This document shows, piece by piece, positions 35,556-45,343 of a stretch of 64,000 bases of DNA. The notes under the pieces were generated by a model, which searched no databases, had not been told where the DNA came from, and saw nothing but the letters and a program-made list of their open reading frames with translations. This DNA comes from Thalassotalea sediminis (lineage in GTDB: Bacteria; Pseudomonadota; Gammaproteobacteria; Enterobacterales; Alteromonadaceae), in the NCBI RefSeq assembly GCF_030295915.1, contig NZ_AP027361.1, positions 558,001 to 622,000 on the forward strand, written 5' to 3'. A program made the translations under genes and the position numbers. Numbering within the stretch: the stretch's first letter is position 1; each line of letters begins with the position of its first letter.

Positions 35556-36968
35556 ATGATACGACTAAAAAAGCATAGTGTTGTTAAAGTGTTGCTGTTG
35601 TGCAGTGGTTTACTTTCTACTTCACTAGCATATTCAAACACCCTGACAAAAGTACAACAAGAAAATATGGCAGCGTTGCGCGATACAGCAAAAGACTCTG
35701 CTCTTTCTTATCAGATTGTCGAATCATTGACGACAGAAGTAGGTCACCGATTGATGGGCTCAGAAGGCGATAAAAAATCGATTAAATGGGCGGTAGATAA
35801 AATGCAATCTCTCGGGTTTGATAAGGTTTGGACTGAAGAAGTTACTGGTACTTTTTGGCGCAGGGGAAAGGCATCTGCTGCTATTTTAACTCCATACCCG
35901 CAACCGTTAGTAGCGATTGCCTTGGGTGGTTCGATAGGTACTGGAGAACAAGGTATTCAAGCTGAAGTTGCTCATTTTGAGTCGTTAGCTGAATTAAAAG
36001 CAGCGCCAGACAACAGTTTAGCGGGAAAAATTGCATTTGTGTCTTACCGTATGGAGCGTCACCTTGATGGCCATGGATATGGTGAAGCCGTGGGTACGCG
36101 TGTTGGGGGGGCAAATATTGCGGCTAAAAAAGGCGCGTCAGCGCTTATTATGCGCTCCGTAGGCACAGACAGCAATCGTATCGCTCACACTGGTATTATG
36201 CGTTATCAAGATGATGTAAAAAAAATACCTGCAGCGGCAATTTCTAATCCTGATGCTGACATGTTAATCAATCAGTTAAAGCGTAAAAAAGCGGTGACCA
36301 TGACTCTGACGTTAACGTCGTCTACTGATGATAAAATTGTAGCTAAGTCTGCTAATGTGATTGGTGAAATTACAGGTAGTAAGTTTCCTGATGAAATTGT
36401 AGCGATAGGCGCGCATTTAGATAGTTGGGATGTCGGTACAGGTGCTGTTGATGATGGTATGGGCGTTGGCATTGTGATGGCAGCGGCTCATCATATTAAT
36501 CAATTACCGAACAAGCCAAACCGTACTATTCGGGTTATTTTATTTGCTGCTGAAGAAGTTGGTTTACTTGGGGCTCGTCAATACTTGGTTGATCATAAAG
36601 ATGAAATGGACAAACATGTCTTGGGGGCAGAGTGGGATTTCGGTACTGGTAATATTTATAAAGTAACCTCTGGCGTCGGTGAAAAATCGATGCCTGCTGT
36701 TAAAGAGTTTGCCCACTATTTAACGCCACTAGGTGTAGAGTTGTCATTAGAAAACAATGCTAAAGCGCAATCTGATATGAGCTTATTGAGTGAGGCTGGT
36801 ATGTCAAGTATGAATTTTGCACCGGATGGTTCAACGTATTTTGATTATCATCATACGGAAAATGATACGCTCGATAAAGTTGACCCATTAGTGATGAAAC
36901 AAGCAACTGCAGTTTATACATTATTTAGCTATTTTGCCGCTAATAGTACGGTTAATTTTAGGCATTAG
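35556..36968 (+). CDS. Secreted M28-family zinc peptidase with PA domain
   Basis: 470 residues with a signal peptide (KKHSVVKVLLLCSGLLSTSLAYS). A PA-like insert covers about 130-250. The catalytic core has GAHLDSWDVGTGAVDDGMG (His and Asp zinc ligands), FAAEEVGLLGA (catalytic Glu and Glu ligand), AQSDMSLLSEAG and FDYHHTENDTLD (Asp and His ligands). It is likely an exported or periplasmic aminopeptidase or carboxypeptidase (M28 family, Q-type). The ATG at 35556 (with GGGA upstream) was preferred over that at 35544. Its stop overlaps that of the convergent HD-GYP gene by 4 bases. Confidence 0.9.
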   Translation: MIRLKKHSVVKVLLLCSGLLSTSLAYSNTLTKVQQENMAALRDTAKDSALSYQIVESLTTEVGHRLMGSEGDKKSIKWAVDKMQSLGFDKVWTEEVTGTFWRRGKASAAILTPYPQPLVAIALGGSIGTGEQGIQAEVAHFESLAELKAAPDNSLAGKIAFVSYRMERHLDGHGYGEAVGTRVGGANIAAKKGASALIMRSVGTDSNRIAHTGIMRYQDDVKKIPAAAISNPDADMLINQLKRKKAVTMTLTLTSSTDDKIVAKSANVIGEITGSKFPDEIVAIGAHLDSWDVGTGAVDDGMGVGIVMAAAHHINQLPNKPNRTIRVILFAAEEVGLLGARQYLVDHKDEMDKHVLGAEWDFGTGNIYKVTSGVGEKSMPAVKEFAHYLTPLGVELSLENNAKAQSDMSLLSEAGMSSMNFAPDGSTYFDYHHTENDTLDKVDPLVMKQATAVYTLFSYFAANSTVNFRH

Positions 36969-38116
36969 CCTTCAATTAACAATTCCTCGATGATCTTATT
37001 CATGTCTAAATTAAGATCATCGGGTCTAACGCCTTTGACGATAAAGTCTTCTGATTTTGCGAGATCAATATATTTGGTTTCTATAAAATGGTGGTGCTTT
37101 GCACTATAAAATGCTTTGACTTTAGGACTTATTAAATCTTCAGGTTGAATTTCTTCCACTATCGCTATTTTACCTGAATTTAACTCAACTAAAGAGCCAA
37201 CCGGGTAAACTCCCATGCATTGAATAAACTGTGCAACCAGTTTGCTATCTAAATGTTCTTGTTCAGCGAGATTTTTTAAAATAGAAAATGCTTTATTATG
37301 CGTATAGCCTTGCTTGTAACAGCGTGAGGCGGTTAACGCATCAAAAATATCGCAGATAGCAATCATGCGACCATGCAGTGAAATATGATCGCCAGGAATA
37401 TTATAAGGGTAACCTTGGCCATTTAGCTTTTCATGATGCAGGGCTGCAACCTCTAGGCTAAGCGCGGATATGCCCGGCGTGTTTTGAATGATATCGATCG
37501 AGTGGTTTACGTGTGACTTCATAATGATGAACTCATCTTCCGTCAACTTTCCTGGTTTATTAAGTACTTCTTCAGGTACCAGTATTTTGCCTACATCATG
37601 CAAAAACGCCCCAATAGCAAGTTGTTGTATAATCGTCTTTTCCAAATTGAGATACTTGGCAAAAATGGTAATCAGTATAGAAACTGAAATTGAATGCTCA
37701 AGTAAGTATTCATCTTTATTCCTAATATTGATTACATTGGCAAGTGCATTTGAATTTTTAAAAATTTCATCAATTGCTCTATCCGTGATCTCTGTAATAG
37801 GGCTTAAATCTAAAGGTCTACCCTGAGTAGCGTCTTTAAACACTTTCTTTTGTATCTCTTTAGCCACTGCAAAGATATCTTTTGCATCACGTATTTGATC
37901 AGATAATGATTTATCTTCTTTGCTTGATAGTGGTTGTGTCAGGGTTTTGTCAGTATCAATTACGACACGTTGTACGCCTTTAGCAATAAGGTTATTTATT
38001 ACACGATCATTTTTTATATTACCTGCATTTGTTAAGGTGTACTTTGCAGATTGTTTTGTTATTTCGACAACGTAATCACCAATTTTCAACTCAGATACGT
38101 TTAACTCTTTTAGCAT
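36965..38116 (-). CDS. HD-GYP domain cyclic di-GMP phosphodiesterase
   Basis: 383 residues: an N-terminal DUF3391 domain (about 1-120, MLKELNVSELKIGDYVVEI) and an HD-GYP domain (about 130-310). The metal site is complete: FLHDVGKILVPEEVLNKPGKLT, VNHSIDI, HHEKLNGQGYPYN (the HHExxxGxGYP form) and AICDIFDALTASR. Enzymes with these residues hydrolyse c-di-GMP to pGpG or GMP. It is soluble with no sensor beyond DUF3391. It is convergent with the M28 gene. Confidence 0.94.
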   Translation of the reverse strand: MLKELNVSELKIGDYVVEITKQSAKYTLTNAGNIKNDRVINNLIAKGVQRVVIDTDKTLTQPLSSKEDKSLSDQIRDAKDIFAVAKEIQKKVFKDATQGRPLDLSPITEITDRAIDEIFKNSNALANVINIRNKDEYLLEHSISVSILITIFAKYLNLEKTIIQQLAIGAFLHDVGKILVPEEVLNKPGKLTEDEFIIMKSHVNHSIDIIQNTPGISALSLEVAALHHEKLNGQGYPYNIPGDHISLHGRMIAICDIFDALTASRCYKQGYTHNKAFSILKNLAEQEHLDSKLVAQFIQCMGVYPVGSLVELNSGKIAIVEEIQPEDLISPKVKAFYSAKHHHFIETKYIDLAKSEDFIVKGVRPDDLNLDMNKIIEELLIEG

Positions 38117-38511
38117 TAATGTTTTCCTAGTTAACTGATTTTTATAGATAAGTAATAAAACCTTAGCGACAATTAAAAGGTATTTTAAATACGCTCATCA
38201 ACGTGTTAAAAAACGATGTATTTACATGATACGTTAACCAAACTTTAATAGAGAAGCATGAAAATTAAGCATAGCATTTGTCATAAATTTTGACACCTTA
38301 GCCATATTGAAGTGCAAATAAATGTCATATTTGTCGTCAAAATAATTTCTCATAACTGGTATTAAACTTGCTAATTATTTTGTAAAGTTTATTACCTATC
38401 GTGTGAGAATGCTTAGGAGTATTGGGTTTTTAGCGCGAAATACTTCATCTTTTCGCCGTTTGGTCGATAATAGAGTTATGGCGAGTAAAGGCCGAAAATA
38501 GTAGGGTTATT
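38117..38511. other. 395-base intergenic region between the HD-GYP gene and motX
   Basis: No ORF or RNA gene was recognised. It is A/T-rich and should hold the promoters of both divergent genes. A 13-bp palindrome GTATTTTAAATAC lies at 38180-38192, close to the HD-GYP start. Confidence 0.5.
38463..38470 (+). promoter_or_regulatory. FliA (sigma-28)-like -10 element upstream of motX
   Basis: GTCGATAA matches the sigma-28 -10 consensus GCCGATAA at seven of eight bases and lies 41 bases before the motX ATG. No good -35 (TAAA) is seen 15 bases upstream. The late flagellar nature of motX supports it. Confidence 0.38.
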
Positions 38512-39129
38512 ATGTTGCGTTTATTTTTCAGTATTTTATTTTTTTACATGGTAATGATGCCTTCTCAGGCTGCGACGATAAAAGCAGTTCAAGTATATAC
38601 CGATGATATTCTTTTAGATTTAATTAAAGAAAACAAGCATTTAAGTCAAGTGGTGCTCGATGAATGTCAACTAGTGCAAGATATAGAAGCACGCGCCACA
38701 ATTGCAGCAAAACCGTCATTTCAATTTCTGTGGGGGGATATGCTAGCTTATGGTGTTTGTGTGAAAAAGGATATTCCTTTGGGATTACACTACATGAGAG
38801 AGGCAGCTGATCAAGGCTTGCCAGAAGCACTTGAACAATTAGGTCGCTATTATCATATTGGAAAATTTATGCAGCCAGATATTAGAGAGGCAATTATTTA
38901 CCTCAAAGAAGCGGCAAGTTTACATAACCTTAAAGCACAAATTCGACTTGCAGAAATATATAATAATGGTCAAGGTAGCCCTTTAGATTTTCCAGAGTTG
39001 TATGCGCAGTTACATCATTCCGTAACGGATGATAAAAAAACTCATAAAAAGATCACCAATTTACTGAGCAAATTAGCCACTAAAATGCCAGAACGCATTG
39101 TTGACAGAGCAAAGCAAGGTAAGTACTAG
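38512..39129 (+). CDS. motX: Sodium-type flagellar protein MotX (Sel1 repeats)
   Basis: 205 residues with a signal peptide (MLRLFFSILFFYMVMMPSQA). Sel1-type repeats cover about 75-165, with EALEQLGRYYHIGKFMQPDIREAI and KAQIRLAEIYNNGQGSPLDF. In Vibrio, MotX is part of the T ring of the Na+-driven polar flagellum and is needed to place the PomAB stator. The paired Cys (DECQLVQD and AYGVCVKKD) also fit MotX. The position before rnr and rlmB is the same as in Vibrio cholerae. PomA/PomB are outside this window. Confidence 0.88.
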   Translation: MLRLFFSILFFYMVMMPSQAATIKAVQVYTDDILLDLIKENKHLSQVVLDECQLVQDIEARATIAAKPSFQFLWGDMLAYGVCVKKDIPLGLHYMREAADQGLPEALEQLGRYYHIGKFMQPDIREAIIYLKEAASLHNLKAQIRLAEIYNNGQGSPLDFPELYAQLHHSVTDDKKTHKKITNLLSKLATKMPERIVDRAKQGKY

Positions 39130-39292
39130 TCTACGTTAAGCGCCAAGTTATTAGGTTATCAATAATGATGTAGCATAGAATGACGTGGCGTAAACAAAGG
39201 CTCCGTTGTAAAGAAAAAAGTGGACAAAAATTGACGTCTTATTGGATAAATAAGATATAATAAAAGTGTCAGTTCACTAATGAAGAATAAGT

Positions 39293-41689
39293 ATTATTAA
39301 AGATTCACCGCACAAAAAAGAGCAACAACATTATGATTTTCCGGTAGCAAGCCGTGAAGAGTTGTTATCTGTCATTGAAAAAGCCAATATCCCACCAACA
39401 TTCAAAGCCCTTTGTAAAAAGTTGAATTATCAACGTGATGAGCATTTACTGGGTTTAAAACGTCGCTTAAGGGCGATGGAAAAAGAAGGACAGCTTATCT
39501 TTAACAAGTTTAAGCAATACGCGATTCCGCCCAAAAGTAGCTTGCTTACTGGAAAAGTTTGCGGCCATAGAGATGGGTATGGCTTTTTTACGCCTGATGT
39601 GCCGGCAGGAGAAAAACCTTCAAAAGATTTGTTTATTTCATCACACGAAATGCAAAGGGTTATTCATGGCGATATTGTTGAAGCGATTATCGTTGATAGA
39701 ACCGACCGTAAAGGTCGGCAAGAAGTTAAAATTATTGATGTCATTGAACCAAGAAAACACGCCATTGTTGGACGCTTTTTTGTTGAACATAATATATTGT
39801 TTGTTGTACCAGAAGATTCGAAAATAAAACAAGATATATTGATAGATCCTAACGAAAGAGCCGGTGCAAGACATGGTCAAATGGTCGTTGTCGAGCTTAT
39901 TCAGCGTCCAAGTAAGCGTAATAATGCAGTTGGTCGTATAATAGAGGTGCTTGGCGATTATATGGCGCCGGGTATGGAAATTGATATCGCGCTTCGTGAA
40001 CACGATCTACCTTATGAATGGCCAGCAAGTGTTATAGAGCAAGTTAGTCAAATTAATGATGAAGTTGACGAGCCTGCTAAAGCGTCTAGAAAAGATCTGC
40101 GACATCTACCTCTTGTTACCATTGATGGTGAAGATGCGCGTGATTTTGATGATGCGGTATATTGCCAACAAGAGCCGTCAGGTGGTTGGCGATTATGGGT
40201 GGCAATTGCTGATGTAAGTTATTATGTGCGGCCAGGTACGCCACTAGACGACGAAGCAATTTCGCGAGGAAATTCAGTTTACTTTCCTAGCCAAGTTATC
40301 CCAATGTTACCCGAAAAACTTTCCAATGGCTTATGTTCATTAAACCCAGATGTTGATCGATTAGCGATGGTTTGTGAAATGACCATAGATAAACAAGGCC
40401 AATTGCTAGAGAGTGATTTTTATCCTGCGGTTATAAAGTCTCATGCTCGTTTTACCTATACGAAAGTAGCGGCAATTTTAGAGGGAGATGCAACACTTCG
40501 AGCAGAATATGCAAATCGCGTATCTGAACTTGAAACATTGAATCAACTATACTTAGCCCTAAAAATTGCTCGTGAAAATCGAGGTGCGATTGCATTTGAA
40601 ACACAAGAAACACGTTTTGTGTTTAACGAAAGCCGTAAAATTGAATCAATAGAAGCGTTAGTTAGAAACGATGCACATAAAATTATCGAAGAATGTATGA
40701 TTTTAGCGAACGTCGCTACTGCAACGTTTGTACTATCACATCAAAAACATGGGCTTTATCGTGTCCATGATAAGCCTAACGATGAAAAATTTGTCCACTT
40801 CGTAAACTATCTTGCCGAACTCGGCATAAACATGTCATTAAAAGGCGCGATGGAAGAAGGGCCTGAACCTTCTGATTATAGCGCTATTTTAGCATCAATC
40901 GAGGGACGGCCAGAGCAAGAGCTTATTCAAACCATGCTTTTGCGCTCAATGAGGCAAGCTGTTTATCAGCATGATAATATCGGTCATTTCGGTTTAGCAT
41001 TAGAAGCCTATAGTCATTTTACTTCGCCAATTCGTCGTTATCCTGATTTGATTATTCATCGCGTTATTAAAGGAATTCTGCAAGAACAAGCGTCTTCGGA
41101 TGCGAATGATGGTCACCACCTTTATACCGAAGCTCAGATAACTGAATTAGGTGAACATTGTTCTATGACAGAGCGTAGAGCCGATGATGCAACGCGAGAT
41201 GTCGCTGACTGGTTGAAATGTGAGTTCATGCAAGATCACGTAGGAGATACTTTTACTGGGGTGATTTCTACCGTGACAAATTTTGGCTTATTTGTTCGAT
41301 TGCATAAACTTCATATTGAGGGGCTAGTGCATATTACCTCCCTAGGACATGATTTTTACCATTTTGATGATGCCAGAATGTGCTTAACGGGAGAGAAAAC
41401 AGGTAATAATTTTCATGTTGGCGACGAACTAGAAGTGCAGGTCGCTGCGGTTAATTTAGATGAAAAGAAAATTGATTTAGTGCTAGTAGACACGCTACAC
41501 CAAACGCCTAGAAAGCCAGTAAATAAAAAGACAGGTAAAGGTAGCCCGAAGCGGAAGTTACAGAAAAATGCAGAAAAAAGCGAGCGTGGTGGTAAGCGAA
41601 AACCAAAAGGCAATGTCAAAAAAACTAAAGCACATAAAAATAAGAAGTCTCGTCCAGGTAAGAATGCGAGAAGGAAGGTTAAAGGGTAA
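39293..41689 (+). CDS. rnr: Ribonuclease R, apparent AUU start
   Basis: 3'-to-5' exoribonuclease for structured RNA. Domains: helix-turn-helix at the N-terminus, two cold-shock OB domains (about 85-230), RNB domain with [14 protein letters not shown] (catalytic Asp cluster), S1 domain (about 650-730), and a Lys-rich tail. No ATG, GTG or TTG opens the frame before the TTG at 39362, yet the family N-terminus is encoded upstream of it ([18 protein letters not shown], compare E. coli EAEKYANPIPSREFIL). The alignment puts the first residue at ATT 39293 (reading [10 protein letters not shown]), giving 798 residues. The alternatives are TTG 39362 (truncated) or a +1 shift from an ATG at 39280. Confidence 0.93.
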   Translation: MIKDSPHKKEQQHYDFPVASREELLSVIEKANIPPTFKALCKKLNYQRDEHLLGLKRRLRAMEKEGQLIFNKFKQYAIPPKSSLLTGKVCGHRDGYGFFTPDVPAGEKPSKDLFISSHEMQRVIHGDIVEAIIVDRTDRKGRQEVKIIDVIEPRKHAIVGRFFVEHNILFVVPEDSKIKQDILIDPNERAGARHGQMVVVELIQRPSKRNNAVGRIIEVLGDYMAPGMEIDIALREHDLPYEWPASVIEQVSQINDEVDEPAKASRKDLRHLPLVTIDGEDARDFDDAVYCQQEPSGGWRLWVAIADVSYYVRPGTPLDDEAISRGNSVYFPSQVIPMLPEKLSNGLCSLNPDVDRLAMVCEMTIDKQGQLLESDFYPAVIKSHARFTYTKVAAILEGDATLRAEYANRVSELETLNQLYLALKIARENRGAIAFETQETRFVFNESRKIESIEALVRNDAHKIIEECMILANVATATFVLSHQKHGLYRVHDKPNDEKFVHFVNYLAELGINMSLKGAMEEGPEPSDYSAILASIEGRPEQELIQTMLLRSMRQAVYQHDNIGHFGLALEAYSHFTSPIRRYPDLIIHRVIKGILQEQASSDANDGHHLYTEAQITELGEHCSMTERRADDATRDVADWLKCEFMQDHVGDTFTGVISTVTNFGLFVRLHKLHIEGLVHITSLGHDFYHFDDARMCLTGEKTGNNFHVGDELEVQVAAVNLDEKKIDLVLVDTLHQTPRKPVNKKTGKGSPKRKLQKNAEKSERGGKRKPKGNVKKTKAHKNKKSRPGKNARRKVKG

Positions 41690-41691
41690 AC

Positions 41692-42450
41692 ATGGCTAAA
41701 CACGAAGAAATAGCATTTGGAATCCATGCTGTAAGCGCATTGATTGAGCGTCAACCAGAGCGTTTTAAAGAGCTTTTTTTATTAAAAGGGCGAGAAGATG
41801 AGCGCCTTGCGCCAATTGTAAATTTAGCGAGAAAATACGCAATTCCAACCCAAGTAGTACAAAGAAAGGTATTAGATGATAAGTCTAAAGGAGAGCAACA
41901 CCAGGGAGTGTTAGCGAGAATTACCCCTGAAAAGCTGCTTACTGAACATGATTTAGACGATATTTTATTACGTGCATCACAGCAAAATACTCCTCCGTTT
42001 TTATTAATATTAGATGGTGTAACTGATCCGCATAACCTTGGTGCATGTTTGCGAAATGCTGATGCAGCAGGTGTACAAGCGATTATCGTGCCTAAAGACA
42101 ATGCCGCGAGACTAAGTGCTACTGTGCGAAAAGTGGCCGTAGGCGCTGCTGAAACGGTGCCATTGATCCAAGTCACTAACTTAGCACGTACAATGAAACA
42201 ACTACAGGAACAAGGTATTTGGATCATTGGCACTGCAGGAGAAACAGACACCAGTTTATATGACGTGAGTTTGCAAGGCCCGATGGCACTGGTAATGGGC
42301 GCTGAAGGAAAAGGCATGAGACGTTTAACTAAAGAAAACTGTGATCAACTTGTGAAATTACCTATGGCGGGTGATGTGTCAAGTTTAAACGTGTCGGTCG
42401 CAACGGGCATTTGCCTATTTGAGATCGTACGTCAACGCATCAGCACATAG
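41692..42450 (+). CDS. rlmB: 23S rRNA (guanosine-2'-O-) methyltransferase RlmB
   Basis: SpoU-family (SPOUT) enzyme that methylates G2251 in the peptidyl-transferase centre, 252 residues. The N-terminal substrate-binding domain (about 1-85, [18 protein letters not shown]) is followed by the knotted SAM-binding domain with [28 protein letters not shown] and the C-terminal [18 protein letters not shown]. It starts 2 bases after rnr, an operon pair conserved in gammaproteobacteria. Confidence 0.97.
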   Translation: MAKHEEIAFGIHAVSALIERQPERFKELFLLKGREDERLAPIVNLARKYAIPTQVVQRKVLDDKSKGEQHQGVLARITPEKLLTEHDLDDILLRASQQNTPPFLLILDGVTDPHNLGACLRNADAAGVQAIIVPKDNAARLSATVRKVAVGAAETVPLIQVTNLARTMKQLQEQGIWIIGTAGETDTSLYDVSLQGPMALVMGAEGKGMRRLTKENCDQLVKLPMAGDVSSLNVSVATGICLFEIVRQRIST

Positions 42451-42577
42451 TAGCCTTGATATTGTTTTTATAGGTATAACTTGTGCAATTGTTAAACATA
42501 AATGAATTGAGGTAGACTTACTTTTCGCAACAAAGAGTAAACTGACTATAGGTGTATTAACGATTTTTAAAGTAACC

Positions 42578-43675
42578 TTGTACATCATTTCACTGATTTT
42601 TAGTGTCATAACTTGCGCCACAGCGTATGAAAGTCATGACATTACCCTTGCCGTTTCAAATGCTACTAAAGGGCCTGCGGCGCAATTGGGCTTGCGTTTG
42701 AATCAAGGGGCTGAAGCCTACTTTAGTCGCGTCAAGAAAACCGCTGAGTTAGCGGAATTTCGTATAAAAGTCATTAAAAAAGATGATAGCTATGAACCCT
42801 TTAAAACACTTAGCAATACTAAGGCGTTTTTAGCTGAAAACGACGTATTCGCTTTTTTTAATTATGTTGGAACGCCAACATCATACGCGGCGTTAGAGAC
42901 AGTTAAACAAAGTGGTTTGCCGTTCTTAACACCTTTTACGGGGGCCAATTTTTTGCGAAAGCCCGTAACCTCGAACATTTTTAATCTACGTGCAAGTTAT
43001 TATCAAGAGGTTAAACAACAGATTGATTACCTAGTGAAAGAGCGAGGACTAAAGAAAATAGGGTTATTGATACAAGCCGACAACTTTGGTTACGCGGTTG
43101 AAAAAGGTTACTTGAATATTTTGTCTGAATATAAAATGGCACCTACTGTGACAGCAAGATATCGGCGCAATACAGAAGATATTGATACCGCGTTAATGCT
43201 ACTTAAACAACATAATGTAGATGCGGTTGCTTTTGTCGGAACATATCGACCGATGGCAGATGTGATAAATAAAGCATTTGAGCAAAACTTTACGCCTTTT
43301 TTTACAACGGTTTCATTTATCTCAAGCAGTGATTTATTTTCATTACTAGCCTACCCAAGTAATGTACTTGTTACTGAAGTGATGCCAGATCCGATAATAT
43401 GCCAAGCGCAATATTGTCGTGAGTTTAGGCAAGACATGCGAGCGCTAGGTATTACCGATGTTGACCGGATCCAGTTAGAAGGGTATTTAAATGCGTTTTT
43501 GTTCACACAGGTGGCTAAACAATGTTTACAAGCAATGACTCCCCGCTGCTTTATAGAAAAAATTCAAAAGTTTTCAATCTCTAAATGGGGGCTGGATATT
43601 GCCTTTTCAGATAAAAAACATCAGGGATTGGATAATATCTACTTAAATTTCTATCCAAATAAACCATCAAGTTAA
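42578..43675 (+). CDS. Periplasmic substrate-binding protein, branched-chain amino acid type
   Basis: 365 residues of the Peripla_BP_6 (LivJ-like) fold: DITLAVSNATKGPAAQLGLRLNQGAEAYF, then FFNYVGTPTSYAALE, LPFLTPFTGANFLR and KKIGLLIQADNFGYAVEKGYL. A hydrophobic signal sequence ends near CATAYES. The start is uncertain: TTG 42578 gives a signal peptide without basic residues, while the frame is open upstream to 42506 without ATG or GTG. There are no permease or ATPase genes beside it, so it may be a sensor-type or orphan binding protein. Confidence 0.8.
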   Translation: MYIISLIFSVITCATAYESHDITLAVSNATKGPAAQLGLRLNQGAEAYFSRVKKTAELAEFRIKVIKKDDSYEPFKTLSNTKAFLAENDVFAFFNYVGTPTSYAALETVKQSGLPFLTPFTGANFLRKPVTSNIFNLRASYYQEVKQQIDYLVKERGLKKIGLLIQADNFGYAVEKGYLNILSEYKMAPTVTARYRRNTEDIDTALMLLKQHNVDAVAFVGTYRPMADVINKAFEQNFTPFFTTVSFISSSDLFSLLAYPSNVLVTEVMPDPIICQAQYCREFRQDMRALGITDVDRIQLEGYLNAFLFTQVAKQCLQAMTPRCFIEKIQKFSISKWGLDIAFSDKKHQGLDNIYLNFYPNKPSS

Positions 43676-43703
43676 TTAAATACAGTTACAAACGTATTTA
43701 AAC

Positions 43704-43732
43704 TTGCCTTCAGTGTTTATTTTACCTACAAT
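43704..43732 (+). promoter_or_regulatory. Sigma-70 promoter of the rpsF operon
   Basis: TTGCCT (43704-43709) and TACAAT (43727-43732) with a 17-base spacer; 4/6 and 5/6 matches. The transcript would start near 43739, giving a leader of about 90 bases. Confidence 0.6.
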
Positions 43733-43738
43733 ACGCGA

Positions 43739-43829
43739 CCTTAAATCAGCCTGAACATTTTTGTTCCTTGCCTCAATACTGGTGCTTTGGCTGAGCCAGC
43801 TAAGAGGCTACAACCGTAAGGAGCTCGTA
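43739..43829 (+). promoter_or_regulatory. rpsF leader, possible S6:S18 binding site
   Basis: The leader can fold AGCC / GGCT (43795-43811 region) followed by ACAACCG just before the ribosome site. In many bacteria an S6:S18 complex binds a hairpin with a CCG motif in this leader. The match here is by position and CCG only. Confidence 0.35.
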
Positions 43830-44237
43830 ATGCGTCATTACGAAATCGTATTTATGGTTCACCCTGATCAGAGTGAACAAGTACCTGGTATGATCCAGCG
43901 TTACACTGACATGATCAACGCCGCTGAAGGTAAGATTACCCGTCTTGAAGACTGGGGTCGTCGTCAGTTAGCATACCCAATCAATAAATTGCATAAAGCA
44001 CACTATGTTTTAATTAACTTAGAAGCGCCTCAAGCAGTTATTGACGAACTAGAAACTTCTTTCCGTTATAACGACGTTGTTATTCGTAACATGATCATGC
44101 GCACTAAAGGCGCGGTAACTGAAGCATCACCAATGGCTGTTGCTAAAGATGACCGTCGCGAAGTGAAGAAAGAGGTTACAGAAGCGCCAGCTGCTAAAGT
44201 TGAAGAAAAAACTGAAGAAGCTGCAAGCGAAGAATAA
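43830..44237 (+). CDS. rpsF: 30S ribosomal protein S6
   Basis: 135 residues from the ATG at 43830, which follows TAAGGAG; longer in-frame starts lack a ribosome site. [43 protein letters not shown] and the acidic C-terminal tail ([11 protein letters not shown]) are typical of the gammaproteobacterial protein. It is the first gene of the rpsF-priB-rpsR-rplI operon. Confidence 0.98.
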   Translation: MRHYEIVFMVHPDQSEQVPGMIQRYTDMINAAEGKITRLEDWGRRQLAYPINKLHKAHYVLINLEAPQAVIDELETSFRYNDVVIRNMIMRTKGAVTEASPMAVAKDDRREVKKEVTEAPAAKVEEKTEEAASEE

Positions 44238-44244
44238 GTAATCT

Positions 44245-44550
44245 GTGATTGAGAATCACCTTGTAATGGTGGGTGAGTTGGTAAAAAAACCCAACTACTC
44301 AACTAGCCCAGCGGGTATAGAACATTGTCAGTTTTCAATTGATCATCGATCAATTCAACAGGAAGCGGGCTTAAATCGCCAAGCGTTTGTTCGAATACAG
44401 GTTGTGGTAACAGGTGAGCTGACTCAATTAACGCGTGAATTTGTTGCGGGTAGTGTGGTAAAAGTGACTGGTTTTTTAAACCGTCATGAATCAAGAAACG
44501 GTAACCCTCTTCTTGTGCTCCACGCCTTGCAATTAGAAATGATAAATTAG
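44245..44550 (+). CDS. priB: Primosomal replication protein N, PriB
   Basis: 101-residue single-stranded DNA-binding OB-fold protein that works with PriA and DnaT in fork restart. The GTG start at 44245 gives MIENHLVMVGELVKKP, aligning with E. coli MTNRLVLSGTVCRAP; an internal ATG at 44266 would cut into the first strand. GIEHCQFSIDHRSIQQEAG is characteristic. Its place between rpsF and rpsR is conserved. Confidence 0.95.
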   Translation: MIENHLVMVGELVKKPNYSTSPAGIEHCQFSIDHRSIQQEAGLNRQAFVRIQVVVTGELTQLTREFVAGSVVKVTGFLNRHESRNGNPLLVLHALQLEMIN

Positions 44551-44559
44551 GAGAAATCC

Positions 44560-44787
44560 ATGTCTCGTTTTTTTAGACGTCGTAAGTTCTGCCGCTTTTC
44601 AGCGGAAGGCGCTAGCGAAATCGATTATAAAGATACCGCTACGTTAAAAAACTATATCACTGAAAGTGGTAAAATCGTTCCTAGCCGTATTACTGGTACA
44701 AGTGCTAAATATCAACGTCAACTTGGTCGTGCGATCAAGCGTGCTCGTTACTTAGCATTATTACCGTATACTGATTTACACAAGTAA
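44560..44787 (+). CDS. rpsR: 30S ribosomal protein S18
   Basis: 75 residues. [25 protein letters not shown] and [33 protein letters not shown] are the conserved core. It binds S6 in the small subunit platform. GGAG lies before the start. Third gene of the operon. Confidence 0.98.
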   Translation: MSRFFRRRKFCRFSAEGASEIDYKDTATLKNYITESGKIVPSRITGTSAKYQRQLGRAIKRARYLALLPYTDLHK

Positions 44788-44807
44788 CCTAATAAGGGGT
44801 TTTGAAA

Positions 44808-45260
44808 ATGGAAGTAATTCTTCTTGATAAAATCGCCAAATTAGGCGGCCTTGGTGACAAGGTAACTGTTAAGTCTGGTTATGCACGTAACTTCTTATTA
44901 CCTCAAGGTAAAGCTGTTTTTGCATCTAAAGCAAACGTTGAGCACTTTGAAGCTCGTCGTGCTGATTTAGAAAAGAAATTAGCGGATGACTTAGCTGCTG
45001 CTGAAGCACGTGCTGCTAAATTAGTAGAACTTGCTGAAGTAACAATCGCTTCTAAAGCGGGTGATGAAGGTAAATTATTCGGTTCAATTGGTACTCGTGA
45101 TATCGCTGAAGCGATCACTGAAGCGGGTGTTGAAATTGTAAAAGCTGAAGTACGTTTACCACACGGTTCAATCCGTGAAACAGGTGAATTTGATATCGCA
45201 ATTCACTTGCACACTGATGTTGACTCAAGCATTAAAGTAGTTGTTATCGCTGAAGCGTAA
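44808..45260 (+). CDS. rplI: 50S ribosomal protein L9
   Basis: 150 residues. The N-terminal RNA-binding domain is [36 protein letters not shown], followed by a long connecting helix and the C-terminal domain ([13 protein letters not shown]). The start is the ATG at 44808, preceded by AAGGGG; the TTG six bases earlier is not required. Last gene of the operon, with a terminator after it. Confidence 0.98.
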   Translation: MEVILLDKIAKLGGLGDKVTVKSGYARNFLLPQGKAVFASKANVEHFEARRADLEKKLADDLAAAEARAAKLVELAEVTIASKAGDEGKLFGSIGTRDIAEAITEAGVEIVKAEVRLPHGSIRETGEFDIAIHLHTDVDSSIKVVVIAEA

Positions 45261-45280
45261 TAATTAACTAAGCTTTAGAA

Positions 45281-45317
45281 TGAAAACGCTGTAACGCAAG
45301 TTTCAGCGTTTTTTTAT
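45281..45317 (+). terminator. Terminator of the rpsF operon
   Basis: AAAACGCTG / CAGCGTTTT (45283-45291, 45304-45312) with a 12-base loop and a T run. Confidence 0.9.
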
Positions 45318-45343
45318 GCTTATTATTCGCCAAAAAGTGATGA

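Noticed and set aside
39280..39300. Six-codon ORF MKNKYY as a leader peptide for rnr attenuation
   Set aside because: No terminator hairpin or codon bias supports attenuation; it is kept only as the alternative frame in the start-codon finding.
41751..42317. Minus-strand ORF of 188 residues opposite rlmB
   Set aside because: It is a shadow of the rlmB reading frame; the translation has no recognisable domain and the sense protein is well conserved.
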